From Halalkalibacterium ligniniphilum (lineage in GTDB: Bacteria > Bacillota > Bacilli > Bacillales > Bacillaceae_D), in contig NZ_ANNK01000106.1 of the NCBI RefSeq assembly GCF_000334155.1, positions 1 through 54,390 of the forward strand: a stretch of 54,390 nucleotides of DNA. The letters are read 5' to 3'. Made by a program: the position numbers and the translations under genes. Shown here one piece after another: positions 24,828-33,607 of the stretch. Every line of letters begins with the position of its first letter. The stretch's first letter is position 1. The notes beneath the pieces were generated by a model. That model saw nothing but the letters and a program-made list of their open reading frames with translations, had not been told where the DNA came from and did not search any database.

Positions 24828-26609
24828 ATGCGAGCATGGCGAATCATCGGAATCCTCACAGCATTCCTACTCGTTATAATTTTTATCGGTCGCGGTGTCA
24901 TCGAAGATAATCGCGATCACCGAGTAAACATTCAACAAAAAGAAATTCCTGAAGCCCTTGAAGCAAATGCAATGGATAAGCTTTTAGCTGAAGATTTGTC
25001 CTTAACGACTTCGATGTTTATTAATCAATTGTCTGAGCAGCTTCAACGTTGGAAAGATGCTGATTTATCCGACCAAAGCATCCGTGGCCGGTTTGAACAA
25101 GAATTACAGGATCATCGCCATTTCCAAGGGTTTGCGATTGCACATGAGAACGGTAAAATTGAAAAAGTCGGTTCCATTCATCAACCAAAGCCTTCCCTTC
25201 TCACCCATACCCATCACCAGCAGCAGTTTTCCGACCCGTATCAAGTGGGCGACAAGCAATATATGCTCATTGGTGAAAAGATCGATAACAAAAAGACTCT
25301 GATTGGTGAAATTGATTTATCTTTTGTTAAACGGTTTATTAACAACACTGCGTCTGTGGCTGATGCCAATGGAAATTTTTTCATTTCCAGCGATAACCCT
25401 AAAGTTCAATGGAAATCCGTCTCAGATGCCCCTGATAACCTAATGACAGAAACGGTCCCTGAAGTCGGTTGGGAAATCCACGTCCATTCCGAGGAGCAAA
25501 ATACAAAGGAAAAGCCACGCCCTTTCCATGAACGACAAGCCGTCATAAAATTTAAGCAGGATTCTTTTGCAGAGCCATGGCTAGCAAGTCACCCTGAGTA
25601 TACTGTCATTGAAACTGCACCACCGTTTTATATCCTGACATCAAAAACAAAGACGACAGAAGAACTCTTGCAAGAGCTAAGCCATGATCTCGACCTATCT
25701 TTTGCGGAACCGAATTACCGTTACTCCAAACAAGTACCTACGTTTAAAACAACACCAAACGATGAGTTTTTCAAGCCGTATCAGTGGAATTTAGAACAGA
25801 TTAACATTCAAGGTGGCTGGAATTTTTCCGAGGGAGAAGATGTGACCATAGCCGTCCTTGATACCGGTGTCGATATGAACCATCAAGATTTACAAATAAA
25901 AATAAAAAAAGGCTACAATACCGTGGACGGGAATACCAATTTTCAAGATGAACACGGCCACGGCACACATGTAGCTGGGATTGCGGCAGCACTGACGAAC
26001 AACATAAAAGGTATTGCTGGTATTTCCTGGGATAGTGCCATTCTTCCTGTTAAAGTATTAAATAAAGAAGGCGAGGGAACATCCTTTGAGGTAGCAAAAG
26101 GAATTTATTGGGCAACCGACAACGGGGCCGATGTCATCAATATGAGCTTAGGTGACTACAATCATTCAGATGCACTTTACGATGCGATTCGCTATGCCTA
26201 TCAAAAGGATGTTGTACTAATTGCAGCATCTGGAAATGATAATGCAGAGGATCCAATGTACCCGGCTCTTTATGATGAAGTGTTAACTGTGGCAGCTGTT
26301 GACGATACAAAAAATCGTGCCTTTTTTTCAAATTACGGCAAGCATATAGATGTTGCTGCTCCTGGCGAGCATATTCCTAGTCTTTTTCCAGATAATCAGT
26401 ACGTCGTCATGTCAGGAACATCGATGGCAGCTCCCCATGTAGCAGGGTTTGCCGCGCTCATTCGGGCAATGCGTCCCGATTTAAGTAACAACCAAGTGGT
26501 AGATGTTATCAAAAAGACAGCGAAAGACCTTGGTCCAAAAGGACATGACCCGTATTACGGATATGGCGAAATTGACATTGAAAAAGCACTAAGCTCCCTC
26601 GCAAAATAA
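24828..26609 (+). CDS. membrane-anchored subtilisin-like serine protease
   Basis: 593 residues. One N-terminal span (about 5-23) with no obvious cleavage site anchors the protein outside the membrane. Residues about 40-220 form an extracytoplasmic domain with sensor (Cache-like) character, then an inhibitor-type prodomain (about 236-300: RQAVIKFKQD ... LSFAEPNYRY). The S8 catalytic domain has Asp345 (AVLDTGVD), His378 (HGHGTHVAG), Asn470 and Ser532 (GTSMAAPH). No C-terminal extension. It is monocistronic or the last of a run with the two genes before it. Sensor-plus-protease architecture is inferred from composition, not from a recognised profile. Confidence 0.85.
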   Translation: MRAWRIIGILTAFLLVIIFIGRGVIEDNRDHRVNIQQKEIPEALEANAMDKLLAEDLSLTTSMFINQLSEQLQRWKDADLSDQSIRGRFEQELQDHRHFQGFAIAHENGKIEKVGSIHQPKPSLLTHTHHQQQFSDPYQVGDKQYMLIGEKIDNKKTLIGEIDLSFVKRFINNTASVADANGNFFISSDNPKVQWKSVSDAPDNLMTETVPEVGWEIHVHSEEQNTKEKPRPFHERQAVIKFKQDSFAEPWLASHPEYTVIETAPPFYILTSKTKTTEELLQELSHDLDLSFAEPNYRYSKQVPTFKTTPNDEFFKPYQWNLEQINIQGGWNFSEGEDVTIAVLDTGVDMNHQDLQIKIKKGYNTVDGNTNFQDEHGHGTHVAGIAAALTNNIKGIAGISWDSAILPVKVLNKEGEGTSFEVAKGIYWATDNGADVINMSLGDYNHSDALYDAIRYAYQKDVVLIAASGNDNAEDPMYPALYDEVLTVAAVDDTKNRAFFSNYGKHIDVAAPGEHIPSLFPDNQYVVMSGTSMAAPHVAGFAALIRAMRPDLSNNQVVDVIKKTAKDLGPKGHDPYYGYGEIDIEKALSSLAK

Positions 26610-26664
26610 TAAGCAGTAAGAAAGGTGCAAGAGCCGAAAACGCTGACTTGAAAATGTTTTGTGG

Positions 26665-26685
26665 TTTCGTAGGAGGAGTTGAAGC
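26665..26685 (+). repeat. short repeat preceding dispersed repeat copy 3
   Basis: TTCGTAGGAGGAGTTGAAGC occurs identically here and at 38590-38609. Each time it lies 40-60 bp upstream of a copy of the MITE-like repeat, so the two repeats travel together at these loci. Confidence 0.75.
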
Positions 26686-26725
26686 AACCCGCTCTAAAAT
26701 TTATACTTTCTTCTCTTACAAATCA

Positions 26726-26897
26726 GGGGGCTGGGACAAATGAGTTTTTATTTGATGAGAAATCCGAACGTCATGATCGTTGATGCATAGCCTTCGCTTT
26801 CCGCGAGCGGCTGGTGAGCCTCCTCGTGCTTAGGCACTGGGGGTTTCACCATTGCCTTTAATCCCGCAAGAGGTCTACGTCTATTTCCTTCGCTAAG
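26726..26897 (-). repeat. dispersed repeat, copy 3 (truncated)
   Basis: Inverted orientation. It contains the central hairpin but breaks off after CGCTAAG, losing the last ~45 bp and the terminal inverted repeat. The first bases are GGGGGCTGGGAC. The interval 26610-26951 holds nothing else. Confidence 0.8.
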
Positions 26898-26951
26898 ACA
26901 ACCAGCAAATAGTACCAAGCAGTATGAGCGGAATGCTAAATAACGTTATAT

Positions 26952-27275
26952 TCATTTTAGATTCTTATAAAATCCTACTACTAAGATGAGGAAGGCAGCT
27001 GAATATAAAAGAAAACTAGGTATAGTGAAAATCGTAATCCACATATTTAGTTGGTGAGCTGAAGAATGTGTCATTAAGTTAGGAACAATATATTTGGATG
27101 TGATTTTAAATATTTCTGACACACTAAGTAAAACAAAGAACCAAAATCCCCAATTGTAAAGTTGTTTTTTACGTTTCATGCCTTTGGAGCAAATATATAT
27201 TCCGATCAATGCTAACGCAAAAATTAAATAAGAGCTTATTAATGATGATATGGTTAAAAAAAATGAAACGAACAT
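26952..27275 (-). CDS. hypothetical four-span membrane protein
   Basis: 107 residues, strongly hydrophobic, with about four spans (around 5-28, 42-60, 75-103 with a break) and short basic loops (SKGMKRKKQ). AAGGAGGATT before the ATG is a very good ribosome site. I recognise no family. Confidence 0.6.
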   Translation of the reverse strand: MFVSFFLTISSLISSYLIFALALIGIYICSKGMKRKKQLYNWGFWFFVLLSVSEIFKITSKYIVPNLMTHSSAHQLNMWITIFTIPSFLLYSAAFLILVVGFYKNLK

Positions 27276-27349
27276 CTCAGTAATCCTCCTTATTTATTTT
27301 CAATCTAGTATGACATAGATGCCGTCATTTTTTAAAATGGAAAGTTCAA

Positions 27350-27460
27350 ATGAAACGTCTACTAAAAGGGCATATTAATTGCTTGAAGACCATTAAGCGA
27401 TTGTTATATGGACGCGCAAGTCTAACGCTCTTAAAAAAACGTGTTCTTCATAGACTGTAA
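27350..27460 (+). pseudogene. C-terminal remnant of an ISL3-type transposase
   Basis: 37 codons encode KGHINCLKTIKRLLYGRASL and then LLKKRVLHRL before TAA. This matches the end of ISL3-family transposases (EGHVNRLKxIKRxMYGRAxxxLLRxRVL). Nothing upstream continues the frame, so only the tail of the element is left. The bases after it (CACCAAAATGG ... AGAGCCATTTT) resemble an ISL3 right end. Confidence 0.7.
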
Positions 27461-27550
27461 AAAAACTATCCATACATTCGAAGTAGAAGTTGTAGCTTAT
27501 CACCAAAATGGTATAAGAGCCATTTTATTTTAGCGTTTACAAAACTGTTC

Positions 27551-27694
27551 ATGTCCTTCACTGGGCATGCCTCCTTCAATGGTGAGATGAAGTGGTCGGG
27601 AAACCCACTTTATCCTACCATGAAGTGAGGTTTTTTATTACCAAGCTTGAAGCTCTCTGGAACCCCCGGCATAGCCAGAGGTTTTCAAGGACAT
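27551..27694 (+). repeat. structured element with terminal inverted repeats
   Basis: Bounded by ATGTCCTT (27551-27558) and AAGGACAT (27687-27694). Inside are a long imperfect hairpin (27570-27595 with 27605-27630, about 20 of 26 positions paired) followed by six T, and a second hairpin CTCTGG (27655-27660) / CCAGAG (27675-27680). It could be a small non-autonomous element, the end of an IS200/IS605-like element, or a structured RNA. Confidence 0.5.
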
Positions 27695-27723
27695 AAAAAC
27701 ACCCCTTGTTTTTCAACAAGGGG
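27695..27723 (-). terminator. terminator of the cysH-DUF3906 operon
   Basis: On the minus strand CCCCTTGTT pairs with AACAAGGGG across a 4-base loop, and TGTTTTTA follows, directly behind the DUF3906 stop. Confidence 0.92.
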
Positions 27724-27729
27724 TTGTAC

Positions 27730-27939
27730 TTATGCCTCTACATTCGTTAAAACAAATGCTGCAGCCTTTCGAACAGGTTTTTTCTCAAGCAATGTAATGT
27801 CATGAATGATTGGTAGCTTCATGTAGCTGCTTTCAACTTCAATTTCCACCGTTTGAAAAGCCGTGTCTTCGTCCTTTGCAACGACAACAACCTGTAAGAT
27901 TCCTTGATCTGAGTTCACTTCAAATCGATATAAAAACAT
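27730..27939 (-). CDS. DUF3906 family protein
   Basis: 69 residues. Matches the small Bacillaceae family DUF3906: an N-terminal FLYRFEVNSDQGILQVVVVA, then DEDTAFQTVEIEVE and a C-terminal LLEKKPVRKAAAFVL. Its start lies two bases after the sulfite reductase stop, so it is the last gene of the sulfate-assimilation operon. Function unknown; a role with the reductase or its cofactor is suggested by context. Confidence 0.8.
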   Translation of the reverse strand: MFLYRFEVNSDQGILQVVVVAKDEDTAFQTVEIEVESSYMKLPIIHDITLLEKKPVRKAAAFVLTNVEA

Positions 27940-27941
27940 GC

Positions 27942-29564
27942 TTATGATGCAACACCAAGAATGTCATCAAGCTGTGCTTGCAACGCCTCTAAACCGACAC
28001 GTTGAGTAAAATCAAAGAAGTTCTCGTTCTCTTCTTTGTTGTCTTTGAAATAACGAAGAAGTTCAGCCAAAACTGGAGCGATGTTTTCAGCTTCAATTTT
28101 CCCTTTAAGCTTTTGGTTAAATTGAGCCACGTCTTTTTCAAGCGTTCCACCAACGTGAATCTCAAACGCTTCAACCATTTTCTTATCTGCATTTTTCATT
28201 TTAATCCCTTGAAGTCCAATATCAGCAATTTGCCGTTGACCACAAGAATTCGGGCAACCAACCATGTGAATGCGAACAGGAACATCAATGGATAATTCTT
28301 CATCAAGGTATTCTGCAACACGGCGCATTCTCTCTTTTGTTTCGACAAGTGCTAGGTTGCAATATTCAATCCCTGTACAGGATACAGAGTAGCCGATAAA
28401 GTTCTTAGGCTCAAGCTTAATGCGCTCGAACAACTTCTCTTGGAGAAGGGCTTCAACTTTTTCATTTGGCACATTCGGTACAACAAGGTTTTGTGAATTA
28501 CATGTTCGAATTTCGCCATTTCCATAGTCACGAGCAATTCGTGCCAGATCAAACCATTCTGCGCTATTCATGCGCCCTACTGGTACGTTAAAACCAACGT
28601 AGCTAAGACCTTCCTGCTTTTGTGGATGAACGCCGTAAAAATATCCCGCATTCCATTCTTTTACTTTATCCGTTCCTTTAGAAGGGAGATTACCAACAAG
28701 TTCAAGCACCTTTTCCTTAAATGCTTCTGGTCCCCAATCAGCCATTAAGAACTTCAAACGTGCACGATGACGCTTCTCACGGTAACCGTGGTCACGGAAA
28801 ATCGTTGTAATTGCAATTGCCACTTCCTTTACTTGCTCAGGGCGCACAAAAATGTCAAGCTCTTCTGCTAAGTATGGCTTTGCTGAAAGACCGCCACCCA
28901 CTTTCACATGGAACCCGACAACCTCTTCACCATCAATTTCCTTTACAGCTGGTGTGAAAGCGAGACAGTTAATCCGGTCATGACCAGCATTGTGAATGTT
29001 TGAAGAAATTGACATTTTGTATTTGCGAGGTAAATTTGAAAAATCAGGGTTCCGATTAAAATAACGGAACACATCTTCCACAATTTCACGTGTGTCGATT
29101 AATTCGTGTGGATCGATGCCTGCAAGAGGGTTTCCAACAATCGTTCTTGGAATATCTCCACATGCACCAACAGATGAAAGACCAACGCTTTCTAAACGTT
29201 TGAAAATGTCTGGAATTTGTTCAATTTCTAGCCAGTGGAATTGGATCGCTTGCCGTGTCGTAATGTCAATGACATCGCGGCCGTAATCGCGTCCAATACC
29301 TGCAAGCACTTCCGCCTGATCATTCGTAATAATACCTGAAGGGATATTCACACGCATCATGAAATATCCGTCTTCCTTTGGTTTTTGCAAATAAAGACCA
29401 GCCCACTTAAACAAGCTCCAATCCTCTTCCGGAATTGAGGCAAAACCTGTTTTTGCATATTTTTCAATATCATCTAAAATTTCTAAGCCGTCTTTTTCAA
29501 GCTTTTTTAATTCATCCTTACTTAATTTGCTTGGGTCTTTCGCCCACACCTTTTCGTAAGCCAT
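27942..29564 (-). CDS. siroheme assimilatory sulfite reductase, single-chain
   Basis: 540 residues. It has two ferredoxin-like half domains and the siroheme/4Fe-4S ligand set: Cys396 and Cys402 (CTGIEYC, CX5C), and Cys437 and Cys441 (GCPNSC, CX3C). TTRQAIQFHW and KMSISSNIHNAG are siroheme-binding parts. It reduces sulfite to sulfide with six electrons. No flavoprotein partner (CysJ) is present, unlike B. subtilis CysJI, so electrons probably come from ferredoxin or another donor. The position behind cysC fixes the role as sulfite rather than nitrite reductase. Confidence 0.88.
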   Translation of the reverse strand: MAYEKVWAKDPSKLSKDELKKLEKDGLEILDDIEKYAKTGFASIPEEDWSLFKWAGLYLQKPKEDGYFMMRVNIPSGIITNDQAEVLAGIGRDYGRDVIDITTRQAIQFHWLEIEQIPDIFKRLESVGLSSVGACGDIPRTIVGNPLAGIDPHELIDTREIVEDVFRYFNRNPDFSNLPRKYKMSISSNIHNAGHDRINCLAFTPAVKEIDGEEVVGFHVKVGGGLSAKPYLAEELDIFVRPEQVKEVAIAITTIFRDHGYREKRHRARLKFLMADWGPEAFKEKVLELVGNLPSKGTDKVKEWNAGYFYGVHPQKQEGLSYVGFNVPVGRMNSAEWFDLARIARDYGNGEIRTCNSQNLVVPNVPNEKVEALLQEKLFERIKLEPKNFIGYSVSCTGIEYCNLALVETKERMRRVAEYLDEELSIDVPVRIHMVGCPNSCGQRQIADIGLQGIKMKNADKKMVEAFEIHVGGTLEKDVAQFNQKLKGKIEAENIAPVLAELLRYFKDNKEENENFFDFTQRVGLEALQAQLDDILGVAS

Positions 29565-29585
29565 CCTCGATTCTCCCCTTCACTA

Positions 29586-30191
29586 TTAAAGCTTGTTGTT
29601 TTCCTTCAAATATTGAACAATTTGCTCAACCGATTGCTCAATGCTCTGTTGGTCCGTGTCGATGATAAGCTCTGGCTGTTCTGGCTCTTCATAAGGAGAA
29701 CTAATGCCTGTAAAATCAGGGATTTCCCCCGCTCTCGCTTTGACATAAAGTCCTTTCGGATCGCGTTTTTCGCATGTTGCTAAGCTGCACCGAACATAAA
29801 CCTCGATAAATTCGCCTTCTTCAACAATAGAGCGAACTCGGTTACGATCTTCCTGAAAAGGGGAAATAAACGCTGTCGAAGTAATCATGCCTGCATCAAC
29901 AAAAAGCTTCGCTACTTCACCAATTCGACGAATGTTCTCTTTTCTGTCTTCCTCACTAAAACCGAGTCCTGCATTTAGACCATGCCGAATGTTATCGCCA
30001 TCTAGAACGTAGCTATTCTTACCCTCTTCATGTAAGCGTCGGTCAAGCGCATTAGCTAATGTTGATTTGCCTGAACCAGATAATCCAGTAAACCAGATAA
30101 TACAGCTTTTATGGTTGTTTCTTTTTTGACGTTCTTCTTTCGTAACGCTCGCTTCGTGCCAGACGATATTTTGATTGTGAGAAGATGTCAT
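29586..30191 (-). CDS. cysC: adenylylsulfate kinase CysC
   Basis: Phosphorylates APS to PAPS. 201 residues. The P-loop GLSGSGKS is at 36-43; [32 protein letters not shown] and [18 protein letters not shown] are the family motifs. The start is ATG 30191 with GGAGG 9 bases upstream. It sits 21 bp before the sulfite reductase gene and 88 bp after cysP. With a CysH that can use both substrates in Bacillus, CysC may serve PAPS formation for reduction or sulfation. Confidence 0.95.
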   Translation of the reverse strand: MTSSHNQNIVWHEASVTKEERQKRNNHKSCIIWFTGLSGSGKSTLANALDRRLHEEGKNSYVLDGDNIRHGLNAGLGFSEEDRKENIRRIGEVAKLFVDAGMITSTAFISPFQEDRNRVRSIVEEGEFIEVYVRCSLATCEKRDPKGLYVKARAGEIPDFTGISSPYEEPEQPELIIDTDQQSIEQSVEQIVQYLKENNKL

Positions 30192-30279
30192 CCTTCTCCC
30201 TCCTCCCCACACTTAATTCTGATTTGTTTACTCTGTTTTCAAGATAGACTTCAACGACCTGTTTGTCAATACAAATTTG

Positions 30280-31356
30280 CTAGATGCCGCCACCTTGATC
30301 ATGTGTTGCTCGCTTTTCCTGTCTTGCAGAATGGATCAAGCTAACCGATCCAACAGTTGCAATAAAAACACTTAAAATAACAACAAATGTATAAATATCC
30401 GCCTGTAAAAACAACAGAATAAGCCCATACGACATGACAAGGGCAAATACAGGTGACACAACCCACACTTTAACAATTTGCTTAATAATGCTTTTTTGCC
30501 AAAGCTTAAACCCATTCTCAGCTGTTCCAATTCCAACAATGGCTGATGTCGTAATTTGTGTGAGTGGCACAGGTAAACCAAAGATTGATGCAATAACGAC
30601 AAGCGTTCCCCCTGTAAGTGACACTGTACTCCCTTGCAATAGCGATAAATTTGTGATTTTCTTTCCGTTTGTTTCGAGAACTTTTCCTCCCAATACCAAA
30701 GCTCCAAGGGCAACAAAAATTCCTCCAAGGACAACTGCTGTGCTTACGTCCATCAATCCTGCTCCAACAAGGGGACCCACTGCATTGGCCACATTGTTCA
30801 TCCCTGCTGCAAACGCTTCAAGGCATCCACTAATAATTAAGAGAAGAATGAGCCAACGGCGCCATTTTCCTTTTCCTTTTAAAGCCGGCCAGCGTTTTTC
30901 TGCTTTTTGAATCAGTTTTCCCGCTCCAAGTGCGATAAAATAAGCAACAAACGGAATAATTAACCAAAATGAGACAATGACAAGCAAAGCGTTTACATAC
31001 AATGCTTGATAGGCAATTCCCGCACCAACAATGGCACCAACAACCACTTCACTAGTCGATAGTGGAATACCTAACATGTTTGCGATAAATAAGGTAAGAC
31101 AAGCTGCACCTAGAATGATGATAACAACTTCAACTTGGACAATATCGGAAGGGATAATCCCACTGCCGATCGTCCTTACAACTTCTCCACCCGCTAATGC
31201 ACCTAGAAAGGCGCAAATGCCGACAAGGATCATAGCAACTTTTTTTCGTTTAATTGCACCACTGCCATAGGCAGGACCCATTGCAGCCGCTGTTCCACTT
31301 GCCCCTATGTTCATCGCAAAAAACAATGCGATGGCGAAGGCGATCGTTGTCAGCAT
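30280..31356 (-). CDS. cysP: PiT-family sulfate permease CysP
   Basis: 358 residues with about 10-11 membrane spans, in two homologous PiT halves (AFAIALFFAMNIGASGTAAAMG near the start; FAAGMNNVANAVGPLVGAG near residue 185). The family as a whole transports phosphate, but B. subtilis CysP, similar in length and also next to sat and cysC, is a sulfate permease; the operon context supports sulfate. ATG 31356 with GAGAGGA 9 bases upstream is preferred over GTG 31362. Confidence 0.9.
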   Translation of the reverse strand: MLTTIAFAIALFFAMNIGASGTAAAMGPAYGSGAIKRKKVAMILVGICAFLGALAGGEVVRTIGSGIIPSDIVQVEVVIIILGAACLTLFIANMLGIPLSTSEVVVGAIVGAGIAYQALYVNALLVIVSFWLIIPFVAYFIALGAGKLIQKAEKRWPALKGKGKWRRWLILLLIISGCLEAFAAGMNNVANAVGPLVGAGLMDVSTAVVLGGIFVALGALVLGGKVLETNGKKITNLSLLQGSTVSLTGGTLVVIASIFGLPVPLTQITTSAIVGIGTAENGFKLWQKSIIKQIVKVWVVSPVFALVMSYGLILLFLQADIYTFVVILSVFIATVGSVSLIHSARQEKRATHDQGGGI

Positions 31357-31375
31357 ACGCACTCATCCTCTCAAA

Positions 31376-32527
31376 TTAAACCTCAATCTTTTCTTTTTCT
31401 TCCATTCCGCGGATGAGAACCTCTACCACTTCTTTCCGACTAAACTCAGGCGGAGGCGTCACTCCGTTTTTGAGCATTTCACGAACCTTAGTACCAGAAA
31501 GAATAACATGATCCTCTTTTCCATGAGGACATGTTTTAGTAGACGCCATATTTCCACACGCATTGCAATAAAAACTGTGTTCAAAAAATAGCGGCGTAAT
31601 ACCTAACTCATCTTCAGTGAAATTGCGGAAAATTAATTGTGCATCATACGTACCGTAGTAGTCGCCGACACCTGCATGATCTCTGCCAACGATAAAATGG
31701 GTGCAGCCATAATTTTTGCGAACCATTGCATGAAAAATCGCTTCTCGCGGCCCGGCATAACGCATTGCCGCAGGGAATACTGCCAAAAATACTCGATCCT
31801 TTGGATAATACCGTTCAAGCAATACTTCATAGCTCTCCATACGGACATCTGCAGGAATATCATCCGATTTTGTTTCACCGACTAATGGATTCAAAAAGAG
31901 ACCATCGACAATTTCAAGCGCTGATTTTTGAATGTATTCATGGGCGCGATGAACAGGATTTCTTGTTTGAAAGCCAACAACACGGTTCCATCCCTTTTCT
32001 TCAAACGTTCTACGCGTTTCAACTGGGTCCAAATAATAGGCTTGGAACTTCTCATGTTTTACTCGCTTTACGAGAACAACGGAGCCACCTAGATAGACAT
32101 TTGGACGCTCGTATAATTTTTTCACACCAGGGTGGGCCTCATCCGTCGTACCATATACAAGCTTTGCTTCCCGGTTTTTATCTGGCGTATATACTTCTTC
32201 TAATGTAAGCACACCATATGTTGCTCCGTTATAATTGAGTTTGATTTTATCGCCGAGAGCAAGCTGCTCCGCTACAACTTCCGTCACTGGGAGAGTAATT
32301 GGAATACTCCAAACCGTCCCTTCCTTCAAACGCATGGACTCAACAACTGATTCGTAATCTTCCTTCGTTAAAAAGCCTGTGAGCGGGCTAAACGCACCGA
32401 TACCAATTAACTCTAGATCTGAAAGTGCAAAAGCATCCAGTTCTACGACTTTCTCAATCTCAGTTAGGTTGTAATTTTCATCAAAACGTTGAATTAATGT
32501 TCCTCCGTGTGGTTGACTTAGTGGCAT
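31376..32527 (-). CDS. sat: sulfate adenylyltransferase Sat
   Basis: ATP + sulfate to APS. 383 residues, the usual length of the Bacillus homomeric ATP sulfurylase. QTRN at 187-190 and HRAH at 193-196 form the nucleotide/sulfate-binding site; VGRDHAGVG follows. A C-terminal zinc-type cysteine set is visible ([16 protein letters not shown]). ATG 32527 with GGAGG 9 bases upstream; a longer frame overlaps cysH and is rejected. Confidence 0.96.
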   Translation of the reverse strand: MPLSQPHGGTLIQRFDENYNLTEIEKVVELDAFALSDLELIGIGAFSPLTGFLTKEDYESVVESMRLKEGTVWSIPITLPVTEVVAEQLALGDKIKLNYNGATYGVLTLEEVYTPDKNREAKLVYGTTDEAHPGVKKLYERPNVYLGGSVVLVKRVKHEKFQAYYLDPVETRRTFEEKGWNRVVGFQTRNPVHRAHEYIQKSALEIVDGLFLNPLVGETKSDDIPADVRMESYEVLLERYYPKDRVFLAVFPAAMRYAGPREAIFHAMVRKNYGCTHFIVGRDHAGVGDYYGTYDAQLIFRNFTEDELGITPLFFEHSFYCNACGNMASTKTCPHGKEDHVILSGTKVREMLKNGVTPPPEFSRKEVVEVLIRGMEEKEKIEV

Positions 32528-32546
32528 GTATGATTCCTCCCCATTT

Positions 32547-33245
32547 TTATTGATGTAATCCACATTCTGTCTTTGTCGTATTTGCCCAGCGACCGCTCCG
32601 CTCATCCTCACCCTCTTTTACTGGCAGGGTGCAGTGCTCACAGCCAATACTAGGATAATTTTTATCATGAAGCTCGTTATAAGGAAGCTTATGAAGCTTG
32701 ATATACATCCAAATCTCTTCATTTGTCCAATGAATTAAAGGACAAATTTTGATTGATTGAAACCGTTTATCTTCATTGACAAATTGTGTATTTTTCCGTG
32801 TTGGTGATTGTTCTCTTCTTAGCCCAGACATCCAAGCTTTATAGTTAGAAAGCTCTTTTTCAAGAGGCTGTAATTTTCGTATTTGACAGCATAAATCTGG
32901 CTTTCGTTCCCAAAGCCGGTCACCATGGACCTTTGCTTGTTCATCTGGTGTTAGCGCTGGTTTTACGAGCTTTAGGTTGAATGACGGATATCGTTCTTTT
33001 ACTTTGTCAATTAATTCGTACGTTTCTTTAAAATGAAAATCTGTATCTAAAAATACGATCGAGGCATCTGGCTTAACCTTGCTAATTAAATCGAGCAAAA
33101 CCATTCCTTCCGCCCCCATGCTACAGGCATATACTAGCTCTTCTTCCCCAAATGTGTTATAGGCCCATTTAATGACATCGAGGCTATCTTTCTTTTCCAA
33201 TCGCTCGTTTGCTTCCTGCAAGTTAAGATCAACTGATTGACTCAA
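32547..33245 (-). CDS. cysH: phosphoadenylylsulfate/adenylylsulfate reductase CysH
   Basis: Thioredoxin-dependent reduction of PAPS and/or APS to sulfite. 232 residues. The iron-sulfur cysteines Cys119-Cys120 and Cys202/Cys205 and the catalytic Cys228 (KTECGLH) are all present; Fe-S-type enzymes of Bacillus use both substrates. Other motifs are [11 protein letters not shown] and CPLIHWT. I place the start at TTG 33245, 8 bases behind GGAGG; the longer ATG form (33281) would bury this ribosome site in coding sequence. First structural gene of the sulfate operon, behind a candidate attenuator. Confidence 0.93.
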   Translation of the reverse strand: MSQSVDLNLQEANERLEKKDSLDVIKWAYNTFGEEELVYACSMGAEGMVLLDLISKVKPDASIVFLDTDFHFKETYELIDKVKERYPSFNLKLVKPALTPDEQAKVHGDRLWERKPDLCCQIRKLQPLEKELSNYKAWMSGLRREQSPTRKNTQFVNEDKRFQSIKICPLIHWTNEEIWMYIKLHKLPYNELHDKNYPSIGCEHCTLPVKEGEDERSGRWANTTKTECGLHQ

Positions 33246-33343
33246 CCTACTCCCTCCTCTTCGATACTTACCGTTTTCCATCCATACTTATGAGCTTTTT
33301 TTTACTTTCAAAAATAATCTGTTTTTAAGCTGCGTCTCACCAT

Positions 33344-33388
33344 AAAAAAATTCGACCTACCAACGTTTTTTAAGACGGTCGACCCTTT
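33344..33388 (-). terminator. leader terminator (candidate attenuator) before cysH
   Basis: On the minus strand TCGACC (33382-33377) pairs with GGTCGA (33357-33352), followed by seven T (33350-33344). AAAGG before the stem can extend it by pairing with the T tract. The 19-base loop is large. It lies about 65 bases after the start of transcription and 98 bases before cysH, so cysH expression requires read-through. Confidence 0.7.
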
Positions 33389-33410
33389 CATCACAACACA
33401 TTAAAAGCAT
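33357..33410 (-). CDS. 17-aa Cys-Cys leader peptide of the cysH operon
   Basis: ATG 33410 has AAGGA 8 bases upstream. The peptide is MLLMCCDERVDRLKKRW, with TGT-TGT at codons 5-6. The stop TAG lies in the 3' arm region of the terminator hairpin, and codons 10-12 form its 5' arm. Tandem codons for the end product of the pathway in front of a terminator are the hallmark of amino-acid attenuation. Known cases in Bacillus use T-box or S-box RNAs instead, so this call is inference from sequence. Confidence 0.65.
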   Translation of the reverse strand: MLLMCCDERVDRLKKRW

Positions 33411-33454
33411 GGTTTAATTCCTTGTAATTTCATATGATTTATTAGTTTAATAGT

Positions 33455-33483
33455 ATTCTATCCATCTTTCTCCAAAATGTCAA
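33455..33483 (-). promoter_or_regulatory. SigA promoter of the cysH operon
   Basis: Minus-strand TTGACA (33483-33478) and TAGAAT (33460-33455), spaced exactly 17 bp. The predicted start near 33448 gives a leader of about 200 bases before cysH. Confidence 0.85.
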
Positions 33484-33607
33484 TCTGTTTTTAGTAGGAA
33501 TATACAATGGTTTTCACTTTAACAACCCTTCATAGTAATGGTTATATAGAAACTCTTTATGAAAAGCTACTTGTTAATGCAAGAAAATGACGGGTGCAGT
33601 CGTTTTT

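Noticed and set aside
31376-32611. Longer sat reading frame from an upstream ATG
   Set aside because: It would overlap the cysH end by 65 bases and ignore the good GGAGG site before ATG 32527.
33246-33450. S-box (SAM) riboswitch before cysH, as in B. subtilis
   Set aside because: The conserved S-box sequence blocks are missing; the leader contains the short ORF and a single terminator instead.
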